From positions 8,034,501 to 8,098,500 of the forward strand of contig CM076142.1 in assembly GCA_038025085.1 (NCBI GenBank): DNA of 64,000 nucleotides. Reading direction: 5' to 3'. Shown here piece by piece: positions 26,301 to 38,082 of this stretch. Origin of the DNA: Tetragonia tetragonoides. Its lineage: Eukaryota; Streptophyta; Magnoliopsida; Caryophyllales; Aizoaceae. Under the pieces are notes generated by a model. It had not been told where the DNA came from and searched no databases. It saw nothing but the letters and a program-made list of their open reading frames with translations. The first letter of the stretch is position 1; the number at the start of each line of letters is the position of its first letter. Position numbers and translations under genes: made by a program.

Positions 26301-29300
26301 CAAATCACAAGATAAATGAATAGTTACTAATTTATTGAATCGTTGTGATATTTGGCATGTTTCAGCTAAACAAGGCGATGCTTGGTGGTGGAAAAAGCTC
26401 ATTCAGAACAGGGATTGTTTCTCAATTGAGAAATGTGGTGGCATGGCATCTCCTCTGCACAAAAAAGGCTGTCCAGAAATCGCCAAATCGGTGTATTTGA
26501 GGAAAGTTCGAAGTGCGCGATGCTTATGATATTCTGAGAGAAGAAGGTACTGTATGCAGATGGAACAATACGATTTGGGATGCCATGACCCTGCTGAGAC
26601 ACAGGATTATCTTGTGGATGGCTGCTTATAACAAGCTATCTAATGTTGACCTCTTGGTGACCAGAGGTTTCCAGATTGTTAACAGGTACGCTTTATGCTA
26701 GAGCTGTCACCATCTCTTCTTTCAATGTTCTGTCTCTTAGCAAATATGCCAGGAAGTCTTGTGTTGGCTTGGTTTGATGGTCTCAGTAGAACATGGCACC
26801 TCAGAAGAGAGTTAAACTGGTTCAAGCAGTATATCAGAGGCAAGAACCTGAATCAACTTATTAAAAAAAGCAGCCCTAGAAGCCACAATCTATGAAATTT
26901 GGCGTGAAAGGAACTGTAGGGTCTTTGTTTAAGTTAGCAAGCCTCTACAGCAAGAAGTGAAACAGATTCAGTTACTGTTTTTGGTAGAAGTTACAAATAT
27001 ACAGAGATACGACCATACAGGCAGGTATAGCTTATAGTTTTTTTTTAATACTATTTTGAGAAAATTGTATATGGATGGATACTTCCCTGGTATCTTTAGG
27101 TTCTATTGATTTTCTCCAAGGGTAGCGGCTTGGGAGATGGGAATTAAAGCTGACCATTTTTTTCGTCCCTTCCGGGACATCCAAAAACTGTCCATTTTTC
27201 ACGAGAAAAAGAGAGTTTCTGATTAAGTTACCTCCAAGTCGAACCATGATTCTGGAGTTGCTGGCTCCCAAACAGCTAACCCTCCGTTTTTGCTCTGCAG
27301 TGAATATGATTGTACTTTTAGTATAAAGTTTACAAGTTTAGGGAATGTGAGAAGGATTTTATTGACTCTGACCAAGTGAACATTGATAAAATGAATTATA
27401 GCAAAGCCACAGAATCTGTACCTGCAGAGAAAGCAAGATATTGACAGCATCGTACAGCCGTTCAGGCTCCATCTTTTCCCCAACGATTTCCGGAGGCATT
27501 GTGGACAACATAAGGCAACACTTCACCACAGAGAAGCACACATAAGAAACGAAGCAGGAAAGCCGATAAGAAACGAACTCTTAATCATTTTTTTCTTTAG
27601 CATCAGATGGTGCCAACCTTGAGGCCTTCTCCAGTGCAGTCGGAGACTTGCCAACCATGATCCCGGTCCGAGAGAGTCCAACATCCCTTTGAGATGTGGC
27701 GATACATGCTCTTGAAATCACAAGATGGGTTTTCCCGCACCTATGTTGTATAGGCATAGCAATTCATAAGTCGTAACCAACTAACCATATTTGGCAATAA
27801 CGAAACTGACTCAAAAACTCATTCAAACCCGAATGTTTTGGACTATGTACAACCAAGGTCAGTTTAGAAATCAACTGACTCAACGAGAATTAGGATACAA
27901 TATTTATATACCTGTGCTTCTTTGATGAAGTAGTGGCCTTTCTTGAGAGCAGGTCCTAGTCCTACTTCATCCATACTGAGATTGGTAGCTAGCAATGCTT
28001 GGACATTAAATCCGCAGTCCCACTGTTGAGTCCCAAAACTCTGTATTTGACATCACGCTTGTCAAGACAGTTGCGGCAAAATCAATTTTTTGTATCAAAA
28101 TATAACTTGGCAAATTTAGCAAACTCAGCGCGTAATGGGTGCTTGCGTTTGTACACACCAATACTCAAACAACTCTGTTTGAATTAATGAACCACACACG
28201 CCTCACGTGGCCCAAATTTTAAGTGGCTTAGGCTTCCACGGTTAAGTGGGTGGAGTACCCAACTAGGTACATGTCGAAGTATCTAAAGATTTGGCTAGTA
28301 GCCTATATATGATCAGTTCAAATTACCGTTATCTTCAATCCATCCTCGGCTATCCATATAAAATCAGGGACTCTAGCAAGGTGTTTCTTGAAATATTCCC
28401 CGTCAGGGTCTTCAACCCAACATGCTAACATACACAATGCCTGTAAATTTTCAATGGGACATCAAAATCAAATTAATTTTTTTTTCATATATACTAAATA
28501 TTAACTATCACACGACCAATATATTACCTTTTCGACACACCCAATGGTTATATATCGACTATTCTCATCTTCGTAATGTATATGCTTCATTGTTTGTTCC
28601 AAAGCTTTTTTCCGTATCAATTTGTTCATAGGCCAACGAGTAAGTAAAGGCTCCATGAGTAAATAGACACTATCCCATACTAAATCTTGAATCCATGGAT
28701 GAGGATGGTAGAGATCCTCCTATTTGTGTCAAATGACCATGACAATGTAAGTGCAATTTTCAATAACTAACTAATCAAATGATGGCGCCAAGTAACTTAC
28801 AGGTGCACACAAATGACAAACTTTCTTCCAATTGACTTGCTCAAATGATTCATTGTAAAGTTCTTCCCTAAGTTGTTTGATGACCGGTGTGATTGGGCCA
28901 ACAAATCTCTTCCCGTACAAGTACGACATGGGCATATAAACCAATCGGCAATAGCACATCATTTTTGCTACACAAAATCAATCAAAATTCAGTTCAATGA
29001 TCCGTTGTACTCAGGGACGAAGTCAGAATTTTATATTGAGAGAGCCCAATATATGTGCAATATATGTAATAGAAGAAATATTACATGATAGACAAATTCC
29101 ATCTCACTTTGATTTTCTCTTTAATTATAAGCTTATTAGCATAGGAAACAAATGCCAAAAATAGTTTTTACTAGGTTCTCATGCAAATAACGCATAGTTG
29201 ACAGTGGCCATGACGACCCCCTTAGCCCTAATGTAGCTTCCCGCCTTCATCCCTTGTTGTACTAGGAAAATGTTTGAATAGTTAGCCCACTGGGTGGCAA

Positions 29301-32300
29301 AACTCACAAGTGTAATAATGTCATCTATCTCTTTGACTCCTATTTCCACTAATGCTGCTTTTTGAAAAGATGAGAGACGGTAAGAATGTGCTCGTAGGTT
29401 GCTCACCCGGTTAGTAAGTCAACCTATTATTTTCCATTGTATTATATCCATCCATTTTTTAATACTAGTAAGTTGTACACGTAATATTATCATTTATACT
29501 CCACAAATTTAGCTCAAAATACGACAAACCAATTTACAGAAAAATGCTTCTAATGAATTAATTAAACACAACCTAAGTACCTGGATGAGTTGGGAGGAAA
29601 GAAGGAAAGAGCCAAAACTCAGGAGGCATTGGGTTGCATCCAGACCAATCAAACAGACCAAGTATCTGAAAAATGTACACAAAATTGTGCAAGGTACTCA
29701 ATTACTCATAACGAAATCATATCTAGTGTGCAGTTAATTTAACTTACCGAAACCCAAGTCTTTCCCCATGAAGGGATATGAGTAACGCTGCCATGGTCGA
29801 GTATCCATTTACGAGCTCTAGGACATGCATTGTCATCACCTTCATCGGGTCCTACTCCGAGGATTCGTAAGCAGATGTAGTTAAGGGCTGTACCGAACAT
29901 AGTACTGTGTCCCTCGACATGCAATCCCCATCCTCCATCTTCATTCTGTTTAATTTACAAGGCAATCGAAAGAGTAATAAGTCTTGTGCGTGAGACCAAC
30001 TTTCAGAAAAATGGGGTCACTCTTCAAAAGTGTAGTTATCAGTTATCATGAAAAGTGACCCTTATTTCACGGACGAATTCAGGATTCTATATTGAGAGGG
30101 GTCAATGTATTTTCTGCTAATTACCTATCATTTTACATGAAAAAGAATAGTTTCATTTGAATACTACGACCAAAAATGAAAATATGATTCCAAATACACA
30201 TGTAGGTCTATCCCTACCTTATTTCCACTGAAAAGTGATAATCGAAACTCACGTTAAAACTGTTTTGTATACATGTTTTTGTGCTTATGGATATGCAAAT
30301 AAAATTAACCTGATGATAGTAAATGTGACGAAGTATTTCTGTACGATGTGCATTTGAGAAGACAGAATTGAGTTGTCCTGTAATGTATAGGCAAAACACC
30401 TGTAGCAAAAAAAAATCATAACATTGTAACCAAAATAAATTTTATCAAGATTTATTTAATTTGTTAGTCATACCAATTTATGGTATAAAAATGGAACAAT
30501 AAAGAAGACTGACCACAGGAGGGAGGAAAAACTGAGGGCCAACGATTTCAGCTGGCCAATGGCCATCATCAGCTTGCAAGGCTGTAAGTAAATTTACTGA
30601 TCTTTTCACTGTTGCTGTGACGTCTTCATACGTCATCTCCTCTATGTCACTTATCTTCACTTGTGGTATCGTTTGCTTAAAGTTTTTCTCTCTTAAGAAC
30701 TAATACAGTTCAATCAATAAATTGGCCTGTTAGATAATTACTATAACTTGTGACCAGACAAAGAAAATTCATATAGATCAGATAGATGTTTGGTTTTGGG
30801 CCTTTTAGCATAAGAATGACATTTTAATTTTCCAAAAGTTCCTCTTATTATTGGACATGGATCCTCTGTTGTTGCTCCTTTTTCTCTCTTTATCTTGATC
30901 TCTTTTCAAACTCTCTAAACTCCAAACTATTTACAAGGGAAAATGAGAGAATTCGACCTCTGCAGTATCGCAGAGGATCCAGACTCCTTATTATCACACT
31001 CAAAAATATGCTAAAGATTACGTTGATTATTATGCAATCATCATAGCTAGGTGCTAACATATTGTCTATTCAATATTATTATGCAATAAATTAATTTCCT
31101 TTCCGTTTTGTACAAAAATAAAAAAAAAAATTAATTTCCATTCCATTTTTGTAAAAAAAATAAAAAAGTTAGATAGAAAAAAAAAAATGGAACGCAGAGA
31201 GTATTAGATTTTTTTTATCAAGTACGAGTACAAAAACTAAATGTATTATTCCTATGTAAAAAGATCGTTACTTAGGGTGCGTTCTTTTCCACTTATTTTC
31301 ACTGATTTTCATTGATTGAGTAAGGTCCTCCCACTGATTTCCACTGATTGAGTAAGGTCCTGCCACTGGTTCTCGCTGATTGAGTAAAGTCCTGCCACTG
31401 ATTCTCACTGATTGAATAAGGTACTGCCACTGATTCTGTGAGTAGAAATGTGGGTCCTGCCACTGATTTCCACTGATTGAATAAGGTCTTGTCACTGATT
31501 CTCACTGATTGAGTAAGGTCATGTCACTGATTCTTACTGATTGAGTAAGGTATTGCCAATGATTTTCACTGGTCCAATAAGTGAAAAAAAGCACACCCTT
31601 ATAGATTGCGTGGTCAAGTGTATTGATGGTGACTAGTTGAAGATAAAGTTGTGTGGTCCAATCCAGATCGTCACTTCTTTAAATTCGGTATACTAGATCA
31701 TGCACACTAAAGCACTCAGTGTTTTATCCTAATTGAACATTACTACAACAAATAATATATAAGAACGAATCAAGTGAAACATAAGTCCCGACATGTCATG
31801 TCATACAAGTTACAACTACTAATATAAACCAAACATGTCCTAACAGACTACCTATCAAACAGATTATGTTGGTTAAATAACCGAATAATTTATTATAATA
31901 CTCACTAATAATCCAATCAATCCAATTCACTCTATAAACAACTAACCATTGTAACTAAGTATCCATATTCAATACTCTCTCTGAACTATAAATAACTTTA
32001 CATTCAACTTTTTTAAGTTAAAGTTAACACATTTTGACCAGTAATTAATAAAAAATTATAAAGTTTTACAAAAAAAATACTTTTAAAAAAAATTAGTTTT
32101 TTATAATTTTTATATTTATATAGAGTGAGAGAGTTATTTGTGATCAAAATAGTGTTTTAAAAACCGCGAAAAATTCGATATAAAATTATTTTGTGATCCA
32201 GAAAGTATTATACAAATGTACAACAATAAGAGAGATCGAAATGGACCTGAAGACGCCATAGGAGATCACCACAGGTCCTGACATTAAAGCGATTGTTGTA

Positions 32301-32447
32301 AAACTTACGTCGAGCTTGTTCAACTTCTTCTCTCTCCTCTGGTGTGCCATACTCAGGGTCGAACTCCCAAATTTGTCGACCAACAAAGTTGTTGGTGCTA
32401 TGTAAGTAAGGATTATTTGCCCCTTCTCCTATTTTCAATCTCCACAT
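23326..32447 (-). CDS. Oxidosqualene cyclase (triterpene synthase), intact
   Basis: Eighteen exons join in phase without a stop to about 769 aa, the usual OSC length: 32447-32247, 30699-30514, 30399-30310, 29945-29748, 29665-29581, 28967-28801, 28719-28528, 28440-28327, 28040-27912, 27740-27618, 27520-27422, 27294-27232, 26157-26111, 25749-25606, 25481-25304, 24701-24624, 23724-23641 and 23457-23326. It begins MWRLKIGEG and contains the family's [23 protein letters not shown] motifs (QxxxGxW, e.g. KEDGGWGES) and a C-terminal [14 protein letters not shown]. It would cyclise 2,3-oxidosqualene at the ER membrane. The product-determining motif is MMCYCR (residues 256-261) and the catalytic motif SDCTGE (Asp about 488). 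The Tyr in CYCR fits the amyrin/lupeol clade rather than cycloartenol synthase (CHCR). The specific product is not predictable. Confidence 0.95.
24885..25150. mobile_element. Stowaway-like MITE in intron 15 of the cyclase
   Basis: CTCCCTCTGTACC...TTTAGATTTGAC at the left matches the inverse of GTCAAATTTAAAG...GGACAGATATAG at the right. TA is present on the right flank but not the left. Confidence 0.65.
26335..27040 (+). mobile_element. L1-type LINE fragment (zf-RVT region) in intron 12 of the cyclase
   Basis: Scattered frames read [51 protein letters not shown] and HLFFQC. These are the zinc-binding RVT domain region of plant LINEs. Stops and frameshifts are frequent. It lies antisense to the host gene in its 1,074-bp intron and presumably does no harm there. 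Confidence 0.8.
31275..31598. mobile_element. Tourist/PIF-like MITE in intron 1 of the cyclase
   Basis: The ends are GGGTGCGTTCTTTT and the inverse AAAAAAGCACACCC. A 3-bp TTA duplication flanks it (31272-31274, 31599-31601), as PIF/Harbinger elements make. The interior is a tandem array of about 25-35-bp units around CACTGATTGAGTAAGG and CTGCCACTGATTCTC. Confidence 0.8.
31975..32205. mobile_element. Degenerate Stowaway-like MITE in intron 1 of the cyclase
   Basis: CTCTCTCTGAACTATAAATAA at the left is mirrored by TACTTTCTGGATCACAAAATAA on the reverse strand at the right, both next to TA. The interior is AT-rich. Confidence 0.6.
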
Positions 32448-32526
32448 TATTTTAATTCTAGTAAACAAAAATATTTATTTTTTGAGTAATTTTCTTCTTA
32501 TAAAGTGAAGGTCACATTTTTGGCAC

Positions 32527-32536
32527 TATTTATATA
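32527..32536 (-). promoter_or_regulatory. Candidate TATA box of the cyclase gene
   Basis: On the minus strand TATATAAATA lies about 80-90 bp upstream of the ATG at 32447, a normal spacing for a plant gene with a short leader. It is the strongest TATA match in this flank. Confidence 0.6.
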
Positions 32537-32565
32537 AGTTAAGGAATCCCCTCATTATTATACTA

Positions 32566-32824
32566 CTCTCTCCGTCCCTCTCTTATCTTCTCATTTAACT
32601 TTTTGCAGTTAAACTTTATAAATATTAACCATTGATTTGTGAAAAATACATAAAGAATTATAAGATTAAAATACATTTCTTAGATTCGTTTCAGATTATA
32701 TTTTCACAATATCAATTTTTTAATATAATTATATATATATATAATTAAAGTTATTAATGACCAAAGTATCATCTTAAAGACTGTGCAAAGTCAAGTGAAA
32801 AGATAAAAAAAGAAACGAAGAGAG
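32566..32824. mobile_element. Stowaway-type MITE directly upstream of the cyclase TATA box
   Basis: The left end CTCTCTCCGTCCC and the inverted right end GAAACGAAGAGAG are Stowaway-like. TA dinucleotides flank both sides (32564-32565 and 32825-32826). The 259-bp body is AT-rich and non-coding. Its inner edge is 30 bp from the TATA box. Confidence 0.85.
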
Positions 32825-33109
32825 TAAAACAGAGAGATGGTGACGGTGACTTGGCTTTGGGTATAATTAATAATATTTGACTTCTGTATGGTATTACTAT
32901 AGTTAGGCAATTTAGTTATTACTATAGTTAGGTACATATTAAATGGACACTCAATTAAATGCACCCCTAATAAGTATAGTCTTTTTTTGGTCAGATAATA
33001 AGTACAGACACCGTCTTTGTTTATTGTTTTAGTTGCCCCAGGCCACCTATATAAAAAACAACGTTGTTTAATTTCTTGTACCGTCATAACTCATAATAAT
33101 TAATAAGGG

Positions 33110-33600
33110 TAATAATAGGGTGTTTATATCCGATTATCCGAAATTTTGGGTATCCGAAACTTCGGATATCAAAATTTGATATCCGAACCTGTATTTGAAA
33201 TTTTGGATATCCAATTTTCGGATACTCGAAATTTCGGATTTGAATAGTCGGATATCCGTTATCCGAAATATATTTATATTTTTTATTTTTTATCCTATTT
33301 TTGTGCCTAATATTTTGAAAATGTGAGCCAAATATTTCGATAATTATCGGATATTACGGATAATTTTGAGTTTTTCGGATATTTTCGGATATCTGAATAT
33401 TCGAAATTTTTGGAAAATGGTATCTGAACCCGTATCCGAAATTTTGGATATCCGTTTTTCGGGTATCCGAAATTTTGGATATCCATTTTTCGGGTATCCG
33501 AAATTTCTGATAACCGCTTTTTCGGATAATTTCAGTTCGGATATTCGAGTTTTCGGATCAGATACTCGGGTTCGGATATTTTTAAACAACCTTACGGCGT
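33110..33600. repeat. TATCCGAAATTTTGG-rich repeat block
   Basis: More than a dozen copies of GGATATCCGAAATTTYGG-like words in both orientations. The edges GGGTGTTTATATCCGA (33118) and TCGGATATTTTTAAACAACC (about 33574-33593) are partly inverted, suggesting a degenerate hAT-like MITE. No target duplication is visible. Confidence 0.5.
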
Positions 33601-33632
33601 AACAATAACATGCATAGTCATTCGTATGTACG

Positions 33633-34297
33633 TAGACCTGTCAATTGGGTCGGGCGGGTCGGGTTCGGGTCATGTCGGGTTAGGGTCACAGCGGGTCGAG
33701 TCATTTCGGGTTTGGGTTGAGAAATGCTTGACCCTGACCCAGTGTTGTCGGTTTCGGGTCGACCCACCGGGTCGAGTGACCCAATTTTTTTTTTTTTGTT
33801 CGTTAATTATATAGCCAATTTATGCTTTCAAATGGTATATTTGCTAATTTATACTTTAATTTATAACCTGTATTAACTACGTACGTATATTTTTTCACGT
33901 TTTGGTGTGTATATACGACTATATGATATTCTTTATATTTTTTTTAATTGTTCGATAAGTTGTGTTTTATATTTTCGTCCATTTTAGCGTAGTTAAAAGC
34001 AAAATTTCTTATTTTGAGAGAACAAATAGGTAGAGAAAAAGTTAATTTAAGGAAAAAAAAAGGTTTTATTTATTTTTTAGGATATTTTAGTCGAACTTTT
34101 TGTTTATAATTACAAATTATTCTATTTTTCGGGTCAAACGGGTCGACCCACTAACGGGTCGGGTTTGACCCAAAAACATCGGGTTAATCGGGTTCGGGTC
34201 AAACCGGGTTTCGGGTCGGAAAATCAGTGTCAGGACCATGAAAAAACGGGTCGGGTCGGATCGGATTTTCGGGTCGGGTCGGAAATTGACAGGTCTA
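33633..34297. mobile_element. hAT-type MITE, 665 bp, with perfect 8-bp target duplication
   Basis: The ends TAGACCTGTCAATT and AATTGACAGGTCTA are perfect inverted repeats. TATGTACG flanks both sides exactly (33625-33632 and 34298-34305), the 8-bp signature of hAT. Subterminal regions are arrays of GGGTCGGGTCGG/GGTTCGGGTC words and the centre is AT-rich. Confidence 0.93.
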
Positions 34298-34599
34298 TAT
34301 GTACGTTAACCTGTCCCTCAACATGATCAAATCATCATCATCCATCTTCGTTCTGTTTTAATAATAGCAAATTAGTGTGTATGTCTGTGCGATTTGTGAG
34401 ATGTTTCAACTCATTTTGATATTTTTTTTAAACTTTAGTTTTTTTGATAGGTTGCCTTGTTTTTAACTTTGTTGTAATAATTTTCTTTTTCTTTTTCTGT
34501 TTTGGTGCTAATTTGATGATTAATTGATCATTAAATAAAACTAAAACAACATCAAGGCGGGGTTTGGAGAGGTTTATCCGCAACCTGACTCTTAATTTA

Positions 34600-35090
34600 T
34601 TTATTTTTGTGATGAGATGGAGGGTGCTCAAGCACCCAGACAGAAATAAAGCAAAAATAAAAACTACAAAAGAGTCATTCTAGGTTGTGCGAAGCTAATA
34701 AGGTCCGCGAACAACACAGACATCATAGCGGGGATAGGGGCCTCAAACTCACTAACTATTTCTACTCTACAAAAACTGTAGTTTGCAAGACAATCTGCTG
34801 CAGTATTTGCTTTCCTGTATGTGTGTTGAATACGAACACTCCAGCTTGTGTCATTGAGGTTTTCTTTGCATTGCTCTAAAATAAAGAAGTATGGGCTGAA
34901 AGGAGGCGTTGGTGAATGAAGCAATTTGACTGCTAGCTCCGAATCCGTTTCCACTAGCAGTAGTGGGATACGAAGTCGTTTAGCAATCTTTAGACCTTGC
35001 AATATTGCAAGTAGCTCTACCATCAAGGAAGTCCCATGGCCCATCTTGGCTGTGAAGGCGTGTATGAACGATCGACAAAAACTTTCTTAT
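34600..35090 (-). mobile_element. LINE 3' fragment with RNase H domain
   Basis: An open minus-strand stretch (ending at 34664) reads AFTAKMGHGTSLMVELLAILQGLKIAK and LLVETDSELAVKLL, then RKANTAADCLA. That is the plant LINE-type RNase H (RVT_3) with its conserved acidic residues. Downstream is a 7-bp hairpin GGGTGCT-CA-AGCACCC at 34622-34637, then an A/T-rich tail. The 5' part is missing. Confidence 0.75.
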
Positions 35091-35099
35091 GACGCAGTT

Positions 35100-35687
35100 T
35101 CATTTATAAGATATTACTATACATACTCACAAGTATCACACCTTATATGTACAATACCGTCTCATATAAGTTTTTGTGACCGGCATTAGCTTCCTAAAGT
35201 CGGTACCGAATCTGGAATAGGGCCCACCTCTTCTCTCGCTTTGTACTCTCATACATTAATCATCTCATCAACACCTAGAAAGTACTAGCCAATTCTTTTC
35301 TGAATATATGGCTAGATCAGAGACCGGTCATGGCCTTTTGGGTAATGCATGCATGACACCGACCGTGTTTTGTACTGTACGTCATAACTTCATCCTGGTG
35401 ATGGTATGTGGATGCAGTGCAATGGGAAGTGGGATTATTATTTGTTTTTGGTGAGTAGTGCAGATGGAAAATTGGAAGTCAAACAACCTAGCATTATCAA
35501 TTTACACAAACATGATGCGATATGAACAATTGCTCTTTGGAGTCTTGTTTTGTAGTTAGTAAGTTACCAAAATTTGCAGCTGTGGTTCTTGATGAAATAA
35601 AATAACTAGACGAATTATATCAAAAAAAAAAAAAAAACCACTCAACAATATTAATCATCAAATAATTTATATTACTTAATTATATGA
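35100..35687. other. Intergenic, no gene seen
   Basis: AT-rich DNA with no supported ORF or repeat boundary. Confidence 0.4.
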
Positions 35688-35891
35688 GTGTGTTTTTTAA
35701 AGCTGAACTCAACTGAACCGAATTGAATTTAACACCACTGAAATGAAATAAGCACTACCTTGAACTGAAGTAAACACCACTAAATTGAATTAAACCCCAC
35801 TTTTTATGTGAGACAAAATGTATATTTCTGAAATGAACTAAACTGAATTGAATTTGACACTCCTGAGGTGAAATGAACACTCCTGAACTCA

Positions 35892-36160
35892 GGGTGCGTT
35901 ATTCTTTAAAGCTGAACTTACTAGAACTAAACTGAACTGAACTGAATTCAACACCACTAAACTAGACATTACTAGAATGAACTGGACATCACTGAATTGA
36001 ATTTTAACACACTTGAAATGTGAGACAAATAATATGTTTCTAAACTCAACATCACTAAACTGAACAGAACATATATCACTAAACTAAATTGGAAATCACT
36101 AAATTCACACCTGAACTGAACTGAACTGAACTGACGGTGTAAGCTCTAAAGAACGCACCC
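35892..36160. mobile_element. Tourist/PIF-like MITE with TCA target duplication
   Basis: The ends are GGGTGCGTT and AACGCACCC with TCA on both flanks (35889-35891, 36161-36163). Inside, TTCTTTAAAGCTGAACT mirrors CGGTGTAAGCTCTAAAGAA. Removing it restores the host repeat CTGAACTCA-ATTGAACACC. Confidence 0.82.
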
Positions 36161-36185
36161 TCAATTGAACACCACTAAACGAATT

Positions 36186-36440
36186 TGTTATAACGGAATC
36201 CCTGTGACTCCTACTTAATCCCATGAGTGATTGATTCACGACAACTAATGCGGAACAATAGTATTGATAACAAAAACAAGACTCACAAATTTACATTTAT
36301 GGAAAACCAGAAGACTTCAAAGCATTAATCCCTACAAATCTCTACCTTGACTTGAATCTTCTCTGGAAAACAAACTTCAAGGTATCGATCCAACATACTT
36401 AATTAATCAGCTTGACTTAATTTGAGACATGATCCTAACA
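36186..36440. mobile_element. Solo LTR, 255 bp, with 5-bp target duplication
   Basis: It begins TGTTATAACG and ends GATCCTAACA, and is flanked by GAATT on both sides (36181-36185, 36441-36445). Removing it rejoins CTAAAC-GAATT-AAACCTCAC, which matches the sister unit near 35775. Confidence 0.85.
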
Positions 36441-36889
36441 GAATTAAACCTCACTTTTTATGTGAGACAAAATGTATGTTTCTGAAGTGAACATCGTCAC
36501 TGAACTGAATATCACTAAATTAAAATGAACATCATTATTGAACTGACACGATACCACCCGTAAACTGGACTGAACTGACCGGGTAAATTCTAAATAAACT
36601 GTTTTTTTCCACCTAATAATTCATTTCAATTTAGTAATCTACTTTTCTCTCACTTATTGTTAGAGATATGATATCGGGAAAATATATTCCTATAAATATG
36701 AGGTCTTCCATACATCAATAACAAGAAGCAATGTTATGAGCCTATTATATTTTATCACATATTAATACCTTCAGTTTAATTTAATTCGGTAAAAAGAACA
36801 CATCTGTAATATAGCTGAGCTAATTTTTATTTTTTATTTTTAGTATTCGAATTCAATCAACTAGACTCTTCTACAATATAGTACACCAA

Positions 36890-37600
36890 AATAATTTAAT
36901 CAAGGATATATCTTTTTATTTTATTTTTCGTTTGTCAATTGTCACCATAAGTATATTCATTGCGCGGCCGCTCTACGTACCCTATACCACTAATTGCATG
37001 TGTATTGTTTAGGTAGCTGGAATGTCACGCTATTGGTTTTGCAATCAATGTTAAAAATGGAAAGATAGAGAGTGAACAAGTCTGGAACACAAAGAAATGC
37101 GATTCCCTATTTACAGGAACATATAGGATAGTACGTGACTACGTGTATATATGTCTCCTAGCTAATTGAGACAGATGGGAAAGGGATAATGGCGTGGGGA
37201 CCTGAGTTAAGTGGGGTGGATAAATGATAATCTAGTGAATGAATAGAATTAACTTGACCAGCTTATTCGTGTGCAAGGGAGAGCCTGGTTCGTATGCATT
37301 ACATTCACAAAAGAGAGACTGAGACACAAAGGGTCGATTAGGGTTTAGGAGCGGATCCAAAAAAGTTTGAATATAAATCGGTGCAAAATTTTTAATATGG
37401 ATGTAATAAGGGGAAGAATCAAAGGATTTATACAAAAAAATAAAGAAGTTATACAATTTATATTGAATTTCCCCAAAAAGTATGGTTATAATGGACCTCA
37501 TACTGCTCTTGCTAAGTCCGCCTCTGGGTAAGGTGATGATATACTAAGGAAGAGTGGCTTTAACTTTAAAGAACATGCCAATTTTGATAATAACAAATGA
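36890..37600 (+). repeat. Segmental duplication, copy 1
   Basis: Landmarks shared with 39410-39790 include GGCCGCTCTA, GAAAGATAGAGAGTGAAC, AATAGAATTAACTTGACCA, GTGTGCAAGGGAGAG and TGATAATAACAAATGATAGG. It carries an extra ~200 bp (37340-37540) that resembles a separate small repeat ending GTCCGCCTCTGGG. Confidence 0.8.
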
Positions 37601-38018
37601 TAGGCGCTTATTTAGCTATGCTTATATGCATAATTAAGTGGTGTGTCTGAATCAGGACGATGTCAGTTCCCAATGGTAAGAATCGCTCGAAGATTTGATC
37701 ATCGAAGAGCCTGATGTATGAAGACAAAAAGGAATAAGCCTTGTAATAGCCTCGTAATGTTTTATTGTAGTCTCCATGCATTCTTTGGACTATATGTTAC
37801 TTAGAGTAATAAACGATAGTCTAGTTTTAATTATTTTTGCTAGAATTGAGACTATATAATAACTATCTTAATTATTGTAAAAAATCCTTAATCGATTTAT
37901 ATTATGTAATGGACAGACCAGTAATTAGCTATGTAATATACCTGACCTCCAAAAAAAAAAAAAAAAAAAAGTAGTATGCCAATTCAATCAAGACTCTAAA
38001 GACTACAAACCGTGTATC

Positions 38019-38020
<2 letters not shown>

Positions 38021-38077
<57 letters not shown>
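38021..38077. repeat. (TA)n microsatellite
   Basis: About 28 TA units directly abut the first copy of the tandem duplication at 38076. Confidence 0.97.

Positions 38078-38082
<5 letters not shown>

Larger units (their letters stand above)
35690..36605. mobile_element. Old MITE copy (ACTGAACT family) hosting two later insertions
   Basis: The left edge GTGTGTTTTTTAAAGCTGAACT and the inverted right edge GTTTATTTAGAATTTACCCGG correspond to the ends of the better-preserved copy nested within it. The body is a tandem of ACTGAACTGAATTGAACACC-like words. A younger MITE (35892-36160) and a solo LTR (36186-36440) sit inside. Confidence 0.6.

Noticed and set aside
34664..35044. 126-codon frame as a stand-alone RNase H gene
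   Set aside because: It is truncated at the 5' side and followed by a LINE-like tail, so it is better explained as a LINE remnant.
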